DNA from: Rubellimicrobium sp.
Lineage (GTDB): Bacteria > Pseudomonadota > Alphaproteobacteria > Rhodobacterales > Rhodobacteraceae
NCBI GenBank assembly: GCA_020832515.1
Contig: JAFIEN010000003.1
Location: 1-38,081, forward strand
Length of the DNA stretch: 38,081 bases
Direction: 5' to 3'
The notes below the pieces were generated by a model. The model made no database searches and was not told the origin of the DNA. It saw nothing but the letters and a program-made list of their open reading frames with translations. This document shows positions 26,147 to 34,052 of this stretch, one piece after another (position 1 is the stretch's first letter; the number at the start of each line of letters is the position of its first letter). The position numbers and the translations under genes were made by a program.

Positions 26147-26845
26147 TCAGGCCGGGCCCTGCGCCGCCAACCGGTGATAAAGATGGGTGAAGGTCGCGGC
26201 TCCAAGAACCGGCACCACAAGATTGACGATCGGAATCGACAGCGGCACCGCCATAAGGCATCCCGCCGCCCAGACCGCGCCCCGGTGCCGCGCCCGAAGC
26301 GCCTTGGCCCCCGCCCGCCCCTCGCGCCGCATGGCGGCGATCATGAAATACTCGCGCCCCAGCAGGAAACCGTTCAGCCCGTAGAAGATGACGGGCGCGG
26401 CCGGGGTGAACCAGACATACAGCGCCAGCGCGAGGATGTTTGCCCCGATCAGCACACCCAGAAAGTTCACCGTGTCGATCGCCGCCTCGGAAAAGGGCTG
26501 CGGCGACGCAGGCGGAAGATGGGGATAATGCCGGTCCTCGACCGCCTGCGCCACATCGTCAAGGAAAAGCGAGGTGATGGCCGAGGCGACCGGGATCATC
26601 AGGAACATCGACAGGACGATCATCAGCGCGATCGAGGCCCAGCCCAGAAGATCGCCGATCCAGGTCACCTCGCCGATCACCGGCAGGGTGTAACTGCCCG
26701 GGTCGAAGGTCTGCAGCGCCCATAGAAACAGCGCATAGGCCCCGACCAGAAGCGCCAGCGTCAGCGCAATCCCGACCCAAAACACCCGCCGGAACCGCGG
26801 GTCCAGAAGCTGCAGCACAGCGCGGGCGAAATCGACGAAGATCAT
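26147..26845 (-). CDS. EI24 / CysZ-like integral membrane protein
   Basis: 232 residues starting MIFVDFARAVLQLLDPRFRRVF. About four to six membrane segments are visible (around 25-47, 72-97, 135-160 and 195-218). The spacing and the F-x-x-DDVAQAVEDRHYP loop match the EI24 domain family, which includes the sulfate permease CysZ. Whether this protein moves sulfate is not shown; no cys genes are nearby. The start at 26845 avoids a leader overlapping the upstream nitroreductase stop. Confidence 0.78.
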   Translation of the reverse strand: MIFVDFARAVLQLLDPRFRRVFWVGIALTLALLVGAYALFLWALQTFDPGSYTLPVIGEVTWIGDLLGWASIALMIVLSMFLMIPVASAITSLFLDDVAQAVEDRHYPHLPPASPQPFSEAAIDTVNFLGVLIGANILALALYVWFTPAAPVIFYGLNGFLLGREYFMIAAMRREGRAGAKALRARHRGAVWAAGCLMAVPLSIPIVNLVVPVLGAATFTHLYHRLAAQGPA

Positions 26846-26853
26846 CGCGCGGC

Positions 26854-27432
26854 CTAGTCCGTGACCCATGCGGTGATCGCGTCCAGATCGGGACGCGGCC
26901 GGTCGGGCGGGGCCGAGGTCTCGGTCCCGACATGGATCAGCCCCGCGATGGTTTCGCCTTCGGCCAGCCCAAGGCCGCCGGCGCGGAATTCCGGGTCATA
27001 GACCGGCCAGCCCGAAAGCCAGTTCGCCCCCCATCCCGCCGCCAGCGCCGCATTCAGAAGCGACAGGCAGACGGCACCGGCGGAATAGGTCTGTTCGATC
27101 ATCGGGATCTTCTCGGTCGGACGCGGGACCTGCACCACGGCGACTGCCAGATCGGCATCGGCGAATTGCGACACGGATTTCGCCACCTTCTCGGGATCAA
27201 GGGACAGCGCGACACCTCGCTCGGCCACTAGGCCCGCCAACCGCCCGAGCGCCGCCTTTTCCAGCACGATGAAGCGCCAGGGTTCAAGCTTGCCATGATC
27301 CGGCGTCCGCGCAGCCGCCGTCAGGATCACGCGGAGCGCATCGCGATCCGGCACGGGCGTGCTCAGGGTGCGCGCGGGGCGCGAGCGGCGGGTCAGCAGA
27401 AAGTCGAGCGCGGCTGAATTGGGCTGGGGCAT
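26854..27432 (-). CDS. Nitroreductase family flavoprotein (YdjA-like)
   Basis: 192 residues. The nitroreductase/FMN pattern is seen in LLTRRSRPARTLSTP and AARTPDHGKLEPWRFIVLE at the N-terminus. EQTYSAGAVCLSLLNAALAAGWGANWLSGW covers the dimer interface and flavin contact. It is short, like the single-domain YdjA class, which uses NAD(P)H and FMN; the in vivo substrate is unknown. Eight bases separate it from the EI24 gene, so the two are probably one transcript. Confidence 0.88.
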   Translation of the reverse strand: MPQPNSAALDFLLTRRSRPARTLSTPVPDRDALRVILTAAARTPDHGKLEPWRFIVLEKAALGRLAGLVAERGVALSLDPEKVAKSVSQFADADLAVAVVQVPRPTEKIPMIEQTYSAGAVCLSLLNAALAAGWGANWLSGWPVYDPEFRAGGLGLAEGETIAGLIHVGTETSAPPDRPRPDLDAITAWVTD

Positions 27433-27450
27433 GGGATAGGGGGGTCCGGT

Positions 27451-27468
27451 GGCGGGATCAATCCCGCC
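27451..27468. repeat. REP-like palindrome / candidate terminator
   Basis: Perfect inverted repeat GGCGGGAT-CA-ATCCCGCC followed by CTACGTAC, in the 74-base gap between two - strand genes. It can form a short hairpin terminating the histone-deacetylase-like gene. From memory, near-identical 'GTAGGGCGGGATT...' palindromes recur between genes in Rhodobacterales, so it may be a member of a repeat family. Confidence 0.5.
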
Positions 27469-27506
27469 CTACGTACTCTCCCCGGGCCCGATTCACCAGT
27501 GCCGGG

Positions 27507-28634
27507 TCAAAGAGCTGCGGCCATCTCGCCGATCACCCCCTCGACAAAACCCTCCATCGCCGGGCCGGGCTGGCGCGCGGCAAAAACTTCGGCCATCGGG
27601 TCGGGTGCGCGGACGGCACTTCCCGACATCTCCTCCAGCACGGCATGGCCGCAGAAGGGGACATAGGTCTCGTTATACCCCCCCTCATGCACCATCACGA
27701 GGCGCCCACCACAGATGTCATCGGCCAGCGCCATCACCTGCCGGGTCATCTGCCGGAAGGTGTCCGCCGTGGCCAGCATCCGGCCCAGCGGATCGTTGAT
27801 CGCCGCATCGAACCCGCAGGCGATGATCAGCACCTCGGGGCGAAAGGCCCGGATGGCCGGCAGCGCCAGCCGCTCCATCGCCGCAAGGTAGCCGCGATGC
27901 CCGGTCCCCGGCGGCAGCGGGATGTTGAGGTTGAAGCCCTCGCCCGCCCCCCGGCCCCGGTCGGCGAAATCGCCGGTATCGACCGGATAGTTGTGCTCCT
28001 GATGGATCGAGACGGTCAGCACGTCCGCCCGGTCATGGAAGATCGCCTCCGTCCCGTTGCCGTGATGCACGTCCCAGTCCAGCACCGCGAACCGCCCGGC
28101 AAGGCCGGCGGCGCGGGCGGCCTCGATGGCGATGGCGATATTGGCCAGAAGGCAGAACCCGTTGGGGCAGTCGGGCAGGCAATGATGCCCCGGCGGGCGC
28201 GACAGGGCATAGGCATTGGCCATCCGCCCCGACAGCACCGCCCCAAGCGCGCCCAGGGCCAGCCCGGCCGACAGCGCCGCGATCTCGTACCCGCCGGGGG
28301 CAAAGGGTGTGCGCAGACCCAGCTCGCCCCCCTTGCCCTCCGACATCTCGCGGAAGGCCGTCAGATAGCTTTCGGGATGGACCCGCCGCAGGTCATCGTC
28401 CGAGGCAGCAGCCGCCCCGGTCATGACCAGGTCCCGCTCGAGGCCCGTCACCGCCATGAGGTTCTTCAACCGCCGCTTCGTCTCGGGGTTCTCTGGAAGC
28501 CCCCCGGTCGCGGCAGGCTGGATCAATCCCCCCACGGGGAACATCCCCGCGTAATTCCCGCCACCATGCCAGAAACACCGCTCGTCCCAGAAGAACCCGG
28601 TGCCCCGTCTCTCAGCCTGCCCCGCTTCCACCAT
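27507..28634 (-). CDS. Histone deacetylase-like hydrolase (acetylpolyamine/class II HDAC family)
   Basis: 375 residues, the arginase-deacetylase fold. The active site is visible: RPPGHH (146-151) with the charge-relay His pair, zinc ligands Asp188 and His190 in LDWDVHHGNGTEAIF, the third-ligand segment CGFDAAINDPLGRM, and the late tyrosine in HEGGYNETY. Such bacterial enzymes deacetylate polyamines, small amides or proteins; the substrate here is undetermined. The start at 28634 gives MVEAGQAERRGTGFFWDERC and is preceded by a G-rich stretch. Confidence 0.9.
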   Translation of the reverse strand: MVEAGQAERRGTGFFWDERCFWHGGGNYAGMFPVGGLIQPAATGGLPENPETKRRLKNLMAVTGLERDLVMTGAAAASDDDLRRVHPESYLTAFREMSEGKGGELGLRTPFAPGGYEIAALSAGLALGALGAVLSGRMANAYALSRPPGHHCLPDCPNGFCLLANIAIAIEAARAAGLAGRFAVLDWDVHHGNGTEAIFHDRADVLTVSIHQEHNYPVDTGDFADRGRGAGEGFNLNIPLPPGTGHRGYLAAMERLALPAIRAFRPEVLIIACGFDAAINDPLGRMLATADTFRQMTRQVMALADDICGGRLVMVHEGGYNETYVPFCGHAVLEEMSGSAVRAPDPMAEVFAARQPGPAMEGFVEGVIGEMAAAL

Positions 28635-28784
28635 GCCATCCCCCGTCCTTCCGGCAGCACCCTCGCGCCGCGGCCCGTCTTTCGCAAGGGGGCGGCCGGC
28701 CGCAGGGTGCGGGGTCCCGTGCACCAGCCCGGGCCACGGCAGCCCGGACAGACGGGCCGCCTCCGCGCGCCATCTTCAAGCTGC

Positions 28785-28883
28785 TTCTTTTGTTCCCAAA
28801 TATCCCGGGGGGAGCGGCGCAGCCGGGCGGGGGGCGCGCGGGCCCCCCCCCCCCCCGCCCCCCCCCCCCCCCCCCCCCCCCCC
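28785..28883. repeat. Intergenic repeat-like segment ending in a long poly-C tract
   Basis: The segment contains TTCTTTTGTTCCCAAATATCC followed by a GC-rich stem-like part. It ends in 14 C (28843-28856), one G, then 26 C (28858-28883). From memory, TTTTGTTCCCAAATATCC-type sequence recurs between genes in Rhodobacterales. It lies downstream of the 78-residue gene (- strand) and upstream of the histone deacetylase-like gene. Homopolymers this long are prone to sequencing or assembly error and to slippage. Confidence 0.6.
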
Positions 28884-28917
28884 GCACCCTTCGTCACCCC
28901 GCATCCGGACCCATCGG

Positions 28918-29154
28918 TCAGCTTCGCGGCTTGAGGCGGTAGATCCCCTCGGGCAGCCCCAGGGCCGCCTGCAATTCCTGCACCTGGCGGATCGAGAAGG
29001 TGATCTTCACCACATCGTCACGGCGCGGATCGTATTGCTCGACCGTGACGCAGTCCTCGAAGGCGCAGACGGTCACATCCTCCTGCAGGGGTGCGGGCCC
29101 CTCGTCGACCAGGGTGACGACGGTGGCGTCGAATTCGTGTTCTATCGTCAGCAT
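28918..29154 (-). CDS. Small conserved hypothetical protein
   Basis: 78 residues, acidic, no signal or membrane segment. It starts MLTIEHEFDATVVTLVDEGP and ends VQELQAALGLPEGIYRLKPRS. The alternating beta-strand then helix pattern suggests a small compact domain, but I do not recognise the family. Codon use matches real genes of the window. It ends just 34 bases from the long poly-C tract, which lies in its 3' flank. Confidence 0.65.
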   Translation of the reverse strand: MLTIEHEFDATVVTLVDEGPAPLQEDVTVCAFEDCVTVEQYDPRRDDVVKITFSIRQVQELQAALGLPEGIYRLKPRS

Positions 29155-29388
29155 GCCATCAGTCTAGGCCCCCGTGGCCCGGACGGCAAGCTTGCCTGGC
29201 CGGGCGACCAGCCTGCCGGAAACCGGCCCGCCCTGCCCCCGAGCCACATGCCCGGCAGGGCGCCTTCACGGCCGGGCACGGCATGCCGCGCGGTCGCGGT
29301 CGCGTGAATGTCACTGGCCGTCCCCGCTGCCGCGACATAAAAACTGAAAACCGGCAGGAAGGCCCGCGCTGCCTGTCATGGAGAGTTC
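29155..29388. promoter_or_regulatory. Divergent region with interrupted palindrome
   Basis: 234 bases between divergent starts. A strong hairpin spans 29177-29205: GCCCGG and CCGGGC flank the perfect palindrome GGCAAGCTTGCC (29185-29196). An AT-rich CATAAAAACTGAAAA near 29336-29350 is a plausible -10 region for the M48 gene, whose ribosome site is GGAGAG. Confidence 0.45.
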
Positions 29389-30168
29389 ATGCGCCCCGCC
29401 ATATTGACCTCAGCCAATCTGGCCCCGGCCCGCCTTGCGCTTGCGCTCTCTGCGCTGCTGCTTCTGATCGGCTGTGCCGTTGCGCCAGCGCCGCCAACGA
29501 TGCCCGGCAGCGCGCCGACGGAACGGCCGACAGCACGCGCACAGGGGCAGATCGGCGCGCCGGCCGATTTCCGCCAGCAGGCCCGCATGTTCATCGCGGT
29601 CGTCGACGCGGTCGAGCCGGTGGCCGAGGCCGAATGCCGCGCGCGAAACCCGCGCGTCAATTGCGATTTCCAGATCGTCGTCGATGACCGGCCCGGCATG
29701 CCGCCCAATGCTTTCCAGACCGTCGACAGGTCGGGTCGGCCGATCATCGCCTTCACGCTTGCCATGATCGCGGATGTCCGCAATCCCGACGAGCTGGCCT
29801 TCATCATGTCGCACGAGGCGGCGCATCACATCCTTGACCATCTCGACCGGCAGGCCCGCAACGCGGCCATGGGGGCGGCGGTCTTCGGACAACTTGCCGG
29901 TGTGGGCGGCCGCACCGCCTCGAACGACATCCGCACGGCCGAACGGCTGGGGGCCGCCGTCGGCGCGCGCAGCTTCTCGCGCGAGTTCGAGCTCGAGGCA
30001 GATGCGCTGGGCACCGTGATCGCCGCCCGTGCCGGTTTCAACCCGCTGCTGGGCGCCGAGTTCTTCAACCGCATCCCGGATCCCGGCAATCGCTTCCTTG
30101 CGACCCATCCCCCCAATTCGGAACGGCTTGCCGTCGTGCGCGAAGTGGCCTCGGGCCTCGGTCTCTGA
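29389..30168 (+). CDS. M48 family metalloprotease, lipoprotein
   Basis: 259 residues. A lipoprotein signal ends at the lipobox LLIGC with Cys29 as the lipidated residue, so it should be anchored in the envelope facing the periplasm. The zinc motif HEAAH (His142, Glu143, His146) and the third ligand Glu201 in EFELEADALG are present, followed by RFLATHPPNSERL, the conserved M48 tail motif. It resembles BepA/LoiP-type outer-membrane quality-control peptidases. The start at 29389 has GGAGAG three bases before it. It is convergent with the SDR gene. Confidence 0.93.
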   Translation: MRPAILTSANLAPARLALALSALLLLIGCAVAPAPPTMPGSAPTERPTARAQGQIGAPADFRQQARMFIAVVDAVEPVAEAECRARNPRVNCDFQIVVDDRPGMPPNAFQTVDRSGRPIIAFTLAMIADVRNPDELAFIMSHEAAHHILDHLDRQARNAAMGAAVFGQLAGVGGRTASNDIRTAERLGAAVGARSFSREFELEADALGTVIAARAGFNPLLGAEFFNRIPDPGNRFLATHPPNSERLAVVREVASGLGL

Positions 30169-30216
30169 GGCGCGCGGGGATCGGGAACACCGAACCTCAG
30201 GACAACGCCGCGCCCC

Positions 30217-30945
30217 TCAGCCCCGCCCGACGAAGGGCATCTTGGTCGCCATCACCGTCTGGAACAGGACATTGGCCTCGGGCGGCAGGTCGGCCATGCG
30301 ATAGACGGCGTCGGCCACGATGCCGACATCCATCGTATGGGGCACCGCCCGGCCGGCTGCCTTTTCCCGCTCGATCAGGGCCTCGACCATTTCGGTCCGG
30401 GCATTCCCGATGTCGATCTGCCCGCAGGCGATGTCGAATTCGCGCCCGTCATAGGCCAGCGTCCGGGTCAGGCCCGTCACCCCGTGCTTGGTCGTCGTAT
30501 AGGTGACCGACCCCTCGCGCGGGGCATAGGCCGAGATCGAGCCGTTGTTGATGATCCGCCCGCCCTGGGGTGCCTGCCGCCGCATCCGGCCGAAGGCGGC
30601 GCGGGCGCAGAGGAACATGCCGGTCAGGTTCACCGCCACCGCCTGATGCCAGTCCGCGACCGGGATCTCGTCGATGGGCGCGGGCGGGGTAAAGATGCCG
30701 GCGTTGTTGAACAGAACGTCGATCCGCCCCGCCTCGGCGACAAAGGCGTCGAAGGCGTGATCGACCTCGTCCTCCTGCGTCACGTCGCAGGGCAGCGGCA
30801 TGGCCGCGTCATGGCCCGCGGCCATCTCGACCAGCCGGTCGGCCCGGCGCGCGATCAGCCCGACACGCCAGCCCTCGGCCAGGAACTTTCCGGCCACGGC
30901 CCGGCCGATCCCGCTGGATGCGCCGGTCACGATGATGGTTCTCAT
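30217..30945 (-). CDS. Short-chain dehydrogenase/reductase
   Basis: 242 residues of the classical SDR family. The cofactor loop TGASSGIG (7-14), the NNAG motif in DVLFNNAGIF, and the catalytic Ser/Tyr/Lys set in NNGSISAYAPREGSVTYTTTKHG are all present. The N-terminal ARRADRL suggests NADP preference, an inference. The substrate is unknown. The ATG overlaps the stop of the helicase gene as ATGA, so the two unrelated products are co-translated. The ribosome site GGGAGAGGACGA lies within the helicase end. Confidence 0.92.
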   Translation of the reverse strand: MRTIIVTGASSGIGRAVAGKFLAEGWRVGLIARRADRLVEMAAGHDAAMPLPCDVTQEDEVDHAFDAFVAEAGRIDVLFNNAGIFTPPAPIDEIPVADWHQAVAVNLTGMFLCARAAFGRMRRQAPQGGRIINNGSISAYAPREGSVTYTTTKHGVTGLTRTLAYDGREFDIACGQIDIGNARTEMVEALIEREKAAGRAVPHTMDVGIVADAVYRMADLPPEANVLFQTVMATKMPFVGRG

Positions 30946-32468
30946 TCGTCCTCTCCCTTCAATTGCAGTCGCACAGGTGCCTGCGCCAGATCCTCGATCC
31001 CCAGCGCCGTTTGCGGTCGCGCCAGCATGGACCGGACGACCCAGCGCAATTCCCGCTCGGCCCGGGTGATCGCCACATAGGCCAGCCGTTTCCAGAGCGG
31101 CTGCCCCGCCTCGACCCGGCCCATCCGTGCGGCGATGGCGATGTCGGGGCCGAAGACCTGCACCACCTCCCATTGCGAACCTTGCGCCTTGTGGATCGTC
31201 ACCGCCGCCCCGTGCAGGAAGGTCGCGCCCATCTTGGCGGCATAGGGGATGAAGGGTTCGTCCTCGCCCTCCTGCTCGATCCGCACGATCGAGGCGGCAC
31301 TGATCTGCGGATCCTCGGCCCCCATCACATGCAGGCGCGAAAAGCCCGGCTGCCGACCGGGGCCGAGGTAGATCACCTGCGCCCCCTTGATCAGCCCGCG
31401 CGCCTCGAGATCGATCCGCCGCTTGCGTTGCTTGAGCGGCAGTTCGATCCCGTCGCAGATCAGCGGCTCGCCCGGCAGAAGGCGGTCGGGCGGTACGTCA
31501 TGGGCGGCGCGAAAGGCGTGGATCAGGCGAATGCGCGTCGCGTTGCGCCAGACAAGCACCGGGGACCGCGCCATCAGATCGGACTCGACCCTTTGCGCCA
31601 CCACGACGCGGGGGTCGCGGGCGGCGGCGTGTTCCACCATCGCCTCGAACCCCTCGAAATCCAGATCGGGGTCGCCCAGCGCATGGGCCAGGTCAAGGAT
31701 CGGATTGTCCGCATCCTGCCGGTGCACGCGGGTCAGATCGCAGCGCCGCCCCTCGGGCAGGCCGTCGAAGACCATCCCCCCCGTCCCCTGCACCGGGGGC
31801 AACTGCGCGGGATCGCCGAACAACAGGAGCGTGGGAAAGATCTCGCGCAGGTCGTCGAACTGGCGGGCGTCGAGCATCGAGCTTTCGTCGACAAAGCCGA
31901 TGTCCAGCGGCTCTTCCCGCCGTTTCCAGCCGGTGATGAAATCCGACCCCCGCAGCCCCGCAGCCGCCAGCGCCGCCGGCACCGAGGCATGGGACTGGTA
32001 CGACGCGAAGGCCCGGTCAAGCTGCAGGTCGCTCATGCCCTCGACCACCGGCCGGTCACCCTGGCCGGCCAGCCATTCGGCAACCTTCTCGTATTGCGGG
32101 TCATAGACCGGGGTGTAGAGGATGCGGTGAATCGTCGTGGCGGGCACGCCCCGCGCGCGCAGGACCGAGGCCGCCTTGTTGGTGGGGGCAAGGATCGCAA
32201 GCGTGCGCCGGTCGCGGCGCTTGCGCCCCTCCCAGTCGCCCGAGACGAGATCGACCCCCGCCTCGCGCAGCGCCCGCACCAGCGCGGCCAGAAGCATGGT
32301 CTTGCCCGACCCGGCCTTGCCGGTGATCGCCATGACCGCCGTCGCCTCGCCCTGGGGCGGGGTCAGAAGCTGGTCTTCAAGGTCGACGCCCGCCCCGCGC
32401 AACAGGTCCGCGACTGCATCCCAGGCCTCGGCCTGGTCGGGAGAGAATGTAAGGGCGGGCACGTTCAT
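30942..32468 (-). CDS. RecD-like SF1 DNA helicase
   Basis: 508 residues. Walker A is GKAGSGKT (50-57), Walker B is GFVDESSML, and motif III is LLFGDPAQLPPV. The C-terminal UvrD-type helicase half shows TIHKAQGSQWEVVQVF and YVAITRAERELRWV (motifs V and VI). The protein lacks the N-terminal HhH region of full RecD2 and the RecB/RecC partners, so it is a short RecD-like ATP-dependent 5'-3' helicase. The role is inferred as DNA repair or replication. The ATG at 32468 lies in the spacer following the luxI remnant. Confidence 0.9.
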   Translation of the reverse strand: MNVPALTFSPDQAEAWDAVADLLRGAGVDLEDQLLTPPQGEATAVMAITGKAGSGKTMLLAALVRALREAGVDLVSGDWEGRKRRDRRTLAILAPTNKAASVLRARGVPATTIHRILYTPVYDPQYEKVAEWLAGQGDRPVVEGMSDLQLDRAFASYQSHASVPAALAAAGLRGSDFITGWKRREEPLDIGFVDESSMLDARQFDDLREIFPTLLLFGDPAQLPPVQGTGGMVFDGLPEGRRCDLTRVHRQDADNPILDLAHALGDPDLDFEGFEAMVEHAAARDPRVVVAQRVESDLMARSPVLVWRNATRIRLIHAFRAAHDVPPDRLLPGEPLICDGIELPLKQRKRRIDLEARGLIKGAQVIYLGPGRQPGFSRLHVMGAEDPQISAASIVRIEQEGEDEPFIPYAAKMGATFLHGAAVTIHKAQGSQWEVVQVFGPDIAIAARMGRVEAGQPLWKRLAYVAITRAERELRWVVRSMLARPQTALGIEDLAQAPVRLQLKGEDE

Positions 32469-32480
32469 GGCGTGACCCTA

Positions 32481-32501
32481 GCCCCGGCGGAAGGCCGGGG
32501 C
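32481..32501 (-). terminator. Hairpin after the luxI remnant
   Basis: Perfect 8-bp stem GCCCCGGC / GCCGGGGC with a 5-base loop, between the end of luxI and the start of the helicase gene. No T tract follows. It is a plausible end of the quorum-sensing transcript. Confidence 0.55.
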
Positions 32502-32525
32502 CAGAGGGCAGGCGGAGGCTAGCGC

Positions 32526-33158
32526 TCAGGCCGTCAGCGGCAGGGCGACCGGATGGCCGAAGGACCGGGCGAACCAGTGTTCGGACAGATCCGACGTCAC
32601 CCCCGCCCGCGCAAGCAGGCTGTCGCGGACGCTGGCATCATAGTTCCAAAGGCCCACGCTGATCGCGCCGCGCCCGTGGCCACTTGTGCCCAGAACCTCG
32701 GGCAGGGCGCCGATCATCCGGTAGACCCGCGTCATATGCGCATCGAACACCCCCACGAAATGCGTCATGTCAAATGCCCGCATCAACTCCCCCCCCCCCA
32801 GCATGAGCGCCGAGGCCACCCGCGACGGCGCCTCGCGGGCAATTCAGAAGCGGGTGCATTCCCAGATGAAGGGGCTGCGGATCGGGACATCGTTGGTCAG
32901 ATGGCGGAAGTGGTCGTTCACCATCGTCCGCCCGGTCGTCGGCAGAAACCGCATCGAGCCGCCATGCCGACCATCGGGCAGTTCCCAGATCACGTAAAGC
33001 GGGTCAAGCGCGTCGTATTCATCCGTTTCCCAGCCACGCGCATCGACCGTGACGGGCCAGCCAAGGCGGCGCTGGAACTGGTCGGCTCGATCCAGGTGCA
33101 TCGAGGTCTGCAACCGGGGCAGCGACGACAGATCGTGCCCATGAATGTAGCGGAGCAT
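32526..33158 (-). pseudogene. luxI: LuxI-type acyl-homoserine-lactone synthase interrupted by in-frame TGA
   Basis: Read through, the frame is 210 residues, normal for LuxI. It carries the invariant Arg24, Phe28, Trp34, Asp46, Asp49, Arg70, Glu100 and Arg103 (QFQRRLGW, DEYDALDPLY, GSMRFLP, WECTRF). Codon 105 is TGA (32844-32846) where homologues typically have Cys in WECTRFC; a TGC-to-TGA change explains it. The remaining 105 codons stay in frame and still read as LuxI (FVGVFDAHMTRVYRMIGALPEVLG). The C-terminal half, which forms the acyl-chain pocket, would not be made except by read-through or from an internal GTG/ATG (32819, 32804). An 11-C tract lies inside it. A sequencing error cannot be excluded. 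Confidence 0.85.
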
Positions 33159-33210
33159 GCGGGAGAAACCTTTCCTGACAGCATCGGGCGATGCAATGCA
33201 GGCTAGGTCT

Positions 33211-33228
33211 GGACCGGTTACCGGGTCC
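33211..33228. promoter_or_regulatory. Candidate lux-box-like inverted repeat upstream of luxI
   Basis: GGACCGGTTACCGGGTCC is palindromic at 14 of 18 positions and lies 53 bases upstream of the luxI start, the usual distance for a LuxR-bound site overlapping -35. It could alternatively be a luxR terminator stem. It does not match the Vibrio consensus closely. Confidence 0.35.
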
Positions 33229-33278
33229 CTAAGCCACCGTCTGAATGTGGTAAAGCAGGCGTTAACGCGCGGCTATTC

Positions 33279-34052
33279 CTATTCGGCGTTCATCCTTTGT
33301 CGTCCGGGCCAGTCACCGCGCGCGCCGCGCGCCGCACCACCCAGAACAATCAGGCCATCGGCCAGTGCGCGCGCGACCGCATGGGTGGTGTTGGCGGCCC
33401 CCAGCTTGAACCGCGCGCTTTCGATATAGGCCCTGAGCGTATGCTCCGAGATGCAGAGCATCTCGGCCACCTGACCGCGGGCGTAGCCCATGGCAAGAAA
33501 GGTCAGCGCGTCGATTTCCCGCGGGGAAAGGCCGCGGGCGGGCTCCGGACTGCGTCCGCTCTCGAATTGAAGGGCCTTGAGGTTGAACGTATGCGCAATC
33601 AGGATCAGATCGCGCCGATGGGCCGCCGTGAAACGGGCCCATTGTGCATCTTCGCAATGATGCGACACGCTGAACAGCGCGAATTGGCCGTTCGGGCCAC
33701 GGATCGGGATGGAAAAACCCTGATTTCCCACTCCATGCGCAATTGCGTCAGCCAGAAAGGCCCGCGCCTGCCGCGAGGACCAGTCAAGCTCTTTCCAGTC
33801 GACGGGCTGGAACCTCTGGAAACAGCCGATGACCACCGGGTCGATCCGAAGATACTCCTGATCGACATAGCGCTGCGCCCAGACCGGATCGTAGGTGCCG
33901 CAGCCATATTGCTCACCATCGGAAGAGACCCAGTGGTAAACGACGTGATCGACGGCGTATTGATCGCGCAGGTCAAGGATCAGGGCCTGGACATCGGATA
34001 ACCCTCGTGCCTGTTCAACCCGCTCCAGAAAGTTCGCAACATCCAGTGGCAT
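33279..34052 (-). CDS. LuxR-type quorum-sensing transcriptional regulator
   Basis: 257 residues. The N-terminal autoinducer-binding domain keeps the conserved Trp58, Tyr62, Asp71-Pro72 and Trp86 (TYDPVWAQRYVDQEYLRIDPVV, QPVDW), positions that contact the acyl-homoserine lactone in TraR. The C-terminal GerE-type helix-turn-helix begins LSPREIDALTFLAMGYARGQVAEMLCISEHTLRAYI. A normal start is ATG at 34052, preceded by GGAG with nine bases; a TTG at 34061 is possible. It sits immediately upstream of the broken luxI on the same strand. All ligand-contact positions look intact, so it may still respond to outside signals. Confidence 0.93.
   Translation of the reverse strand: MPLDVANFLERVEQARGLSDVQALILDLRDQYAVDHVVYHWVSSDGEQYGCGTYDPVWAQRYVDQEYLRIDPVVIGCFQRFQPVDWKELDWSSRQARAFLADAIAHGVGNQGFSIPIRGPNGQFALFSVSHHCEDAQWARFTAAHRRDLILIAHTFNLKALQFESGRSPEPARGLSPREIDALTFLAMGYARGQVAEMLCISEHTLRAYIESARFKLGAANTTHAVARALADGLIVLGGAARGARGDWPGRQRMNAE

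Noticed and set aside
32844-32846. Selenocysteine reading of the TGA in luxI
   Set aside because: No SECIS-like hairpin is visible just downstream, and LuxI enzymes do not use selenocysteine; a simple TGC-to-TGA change is more likely.
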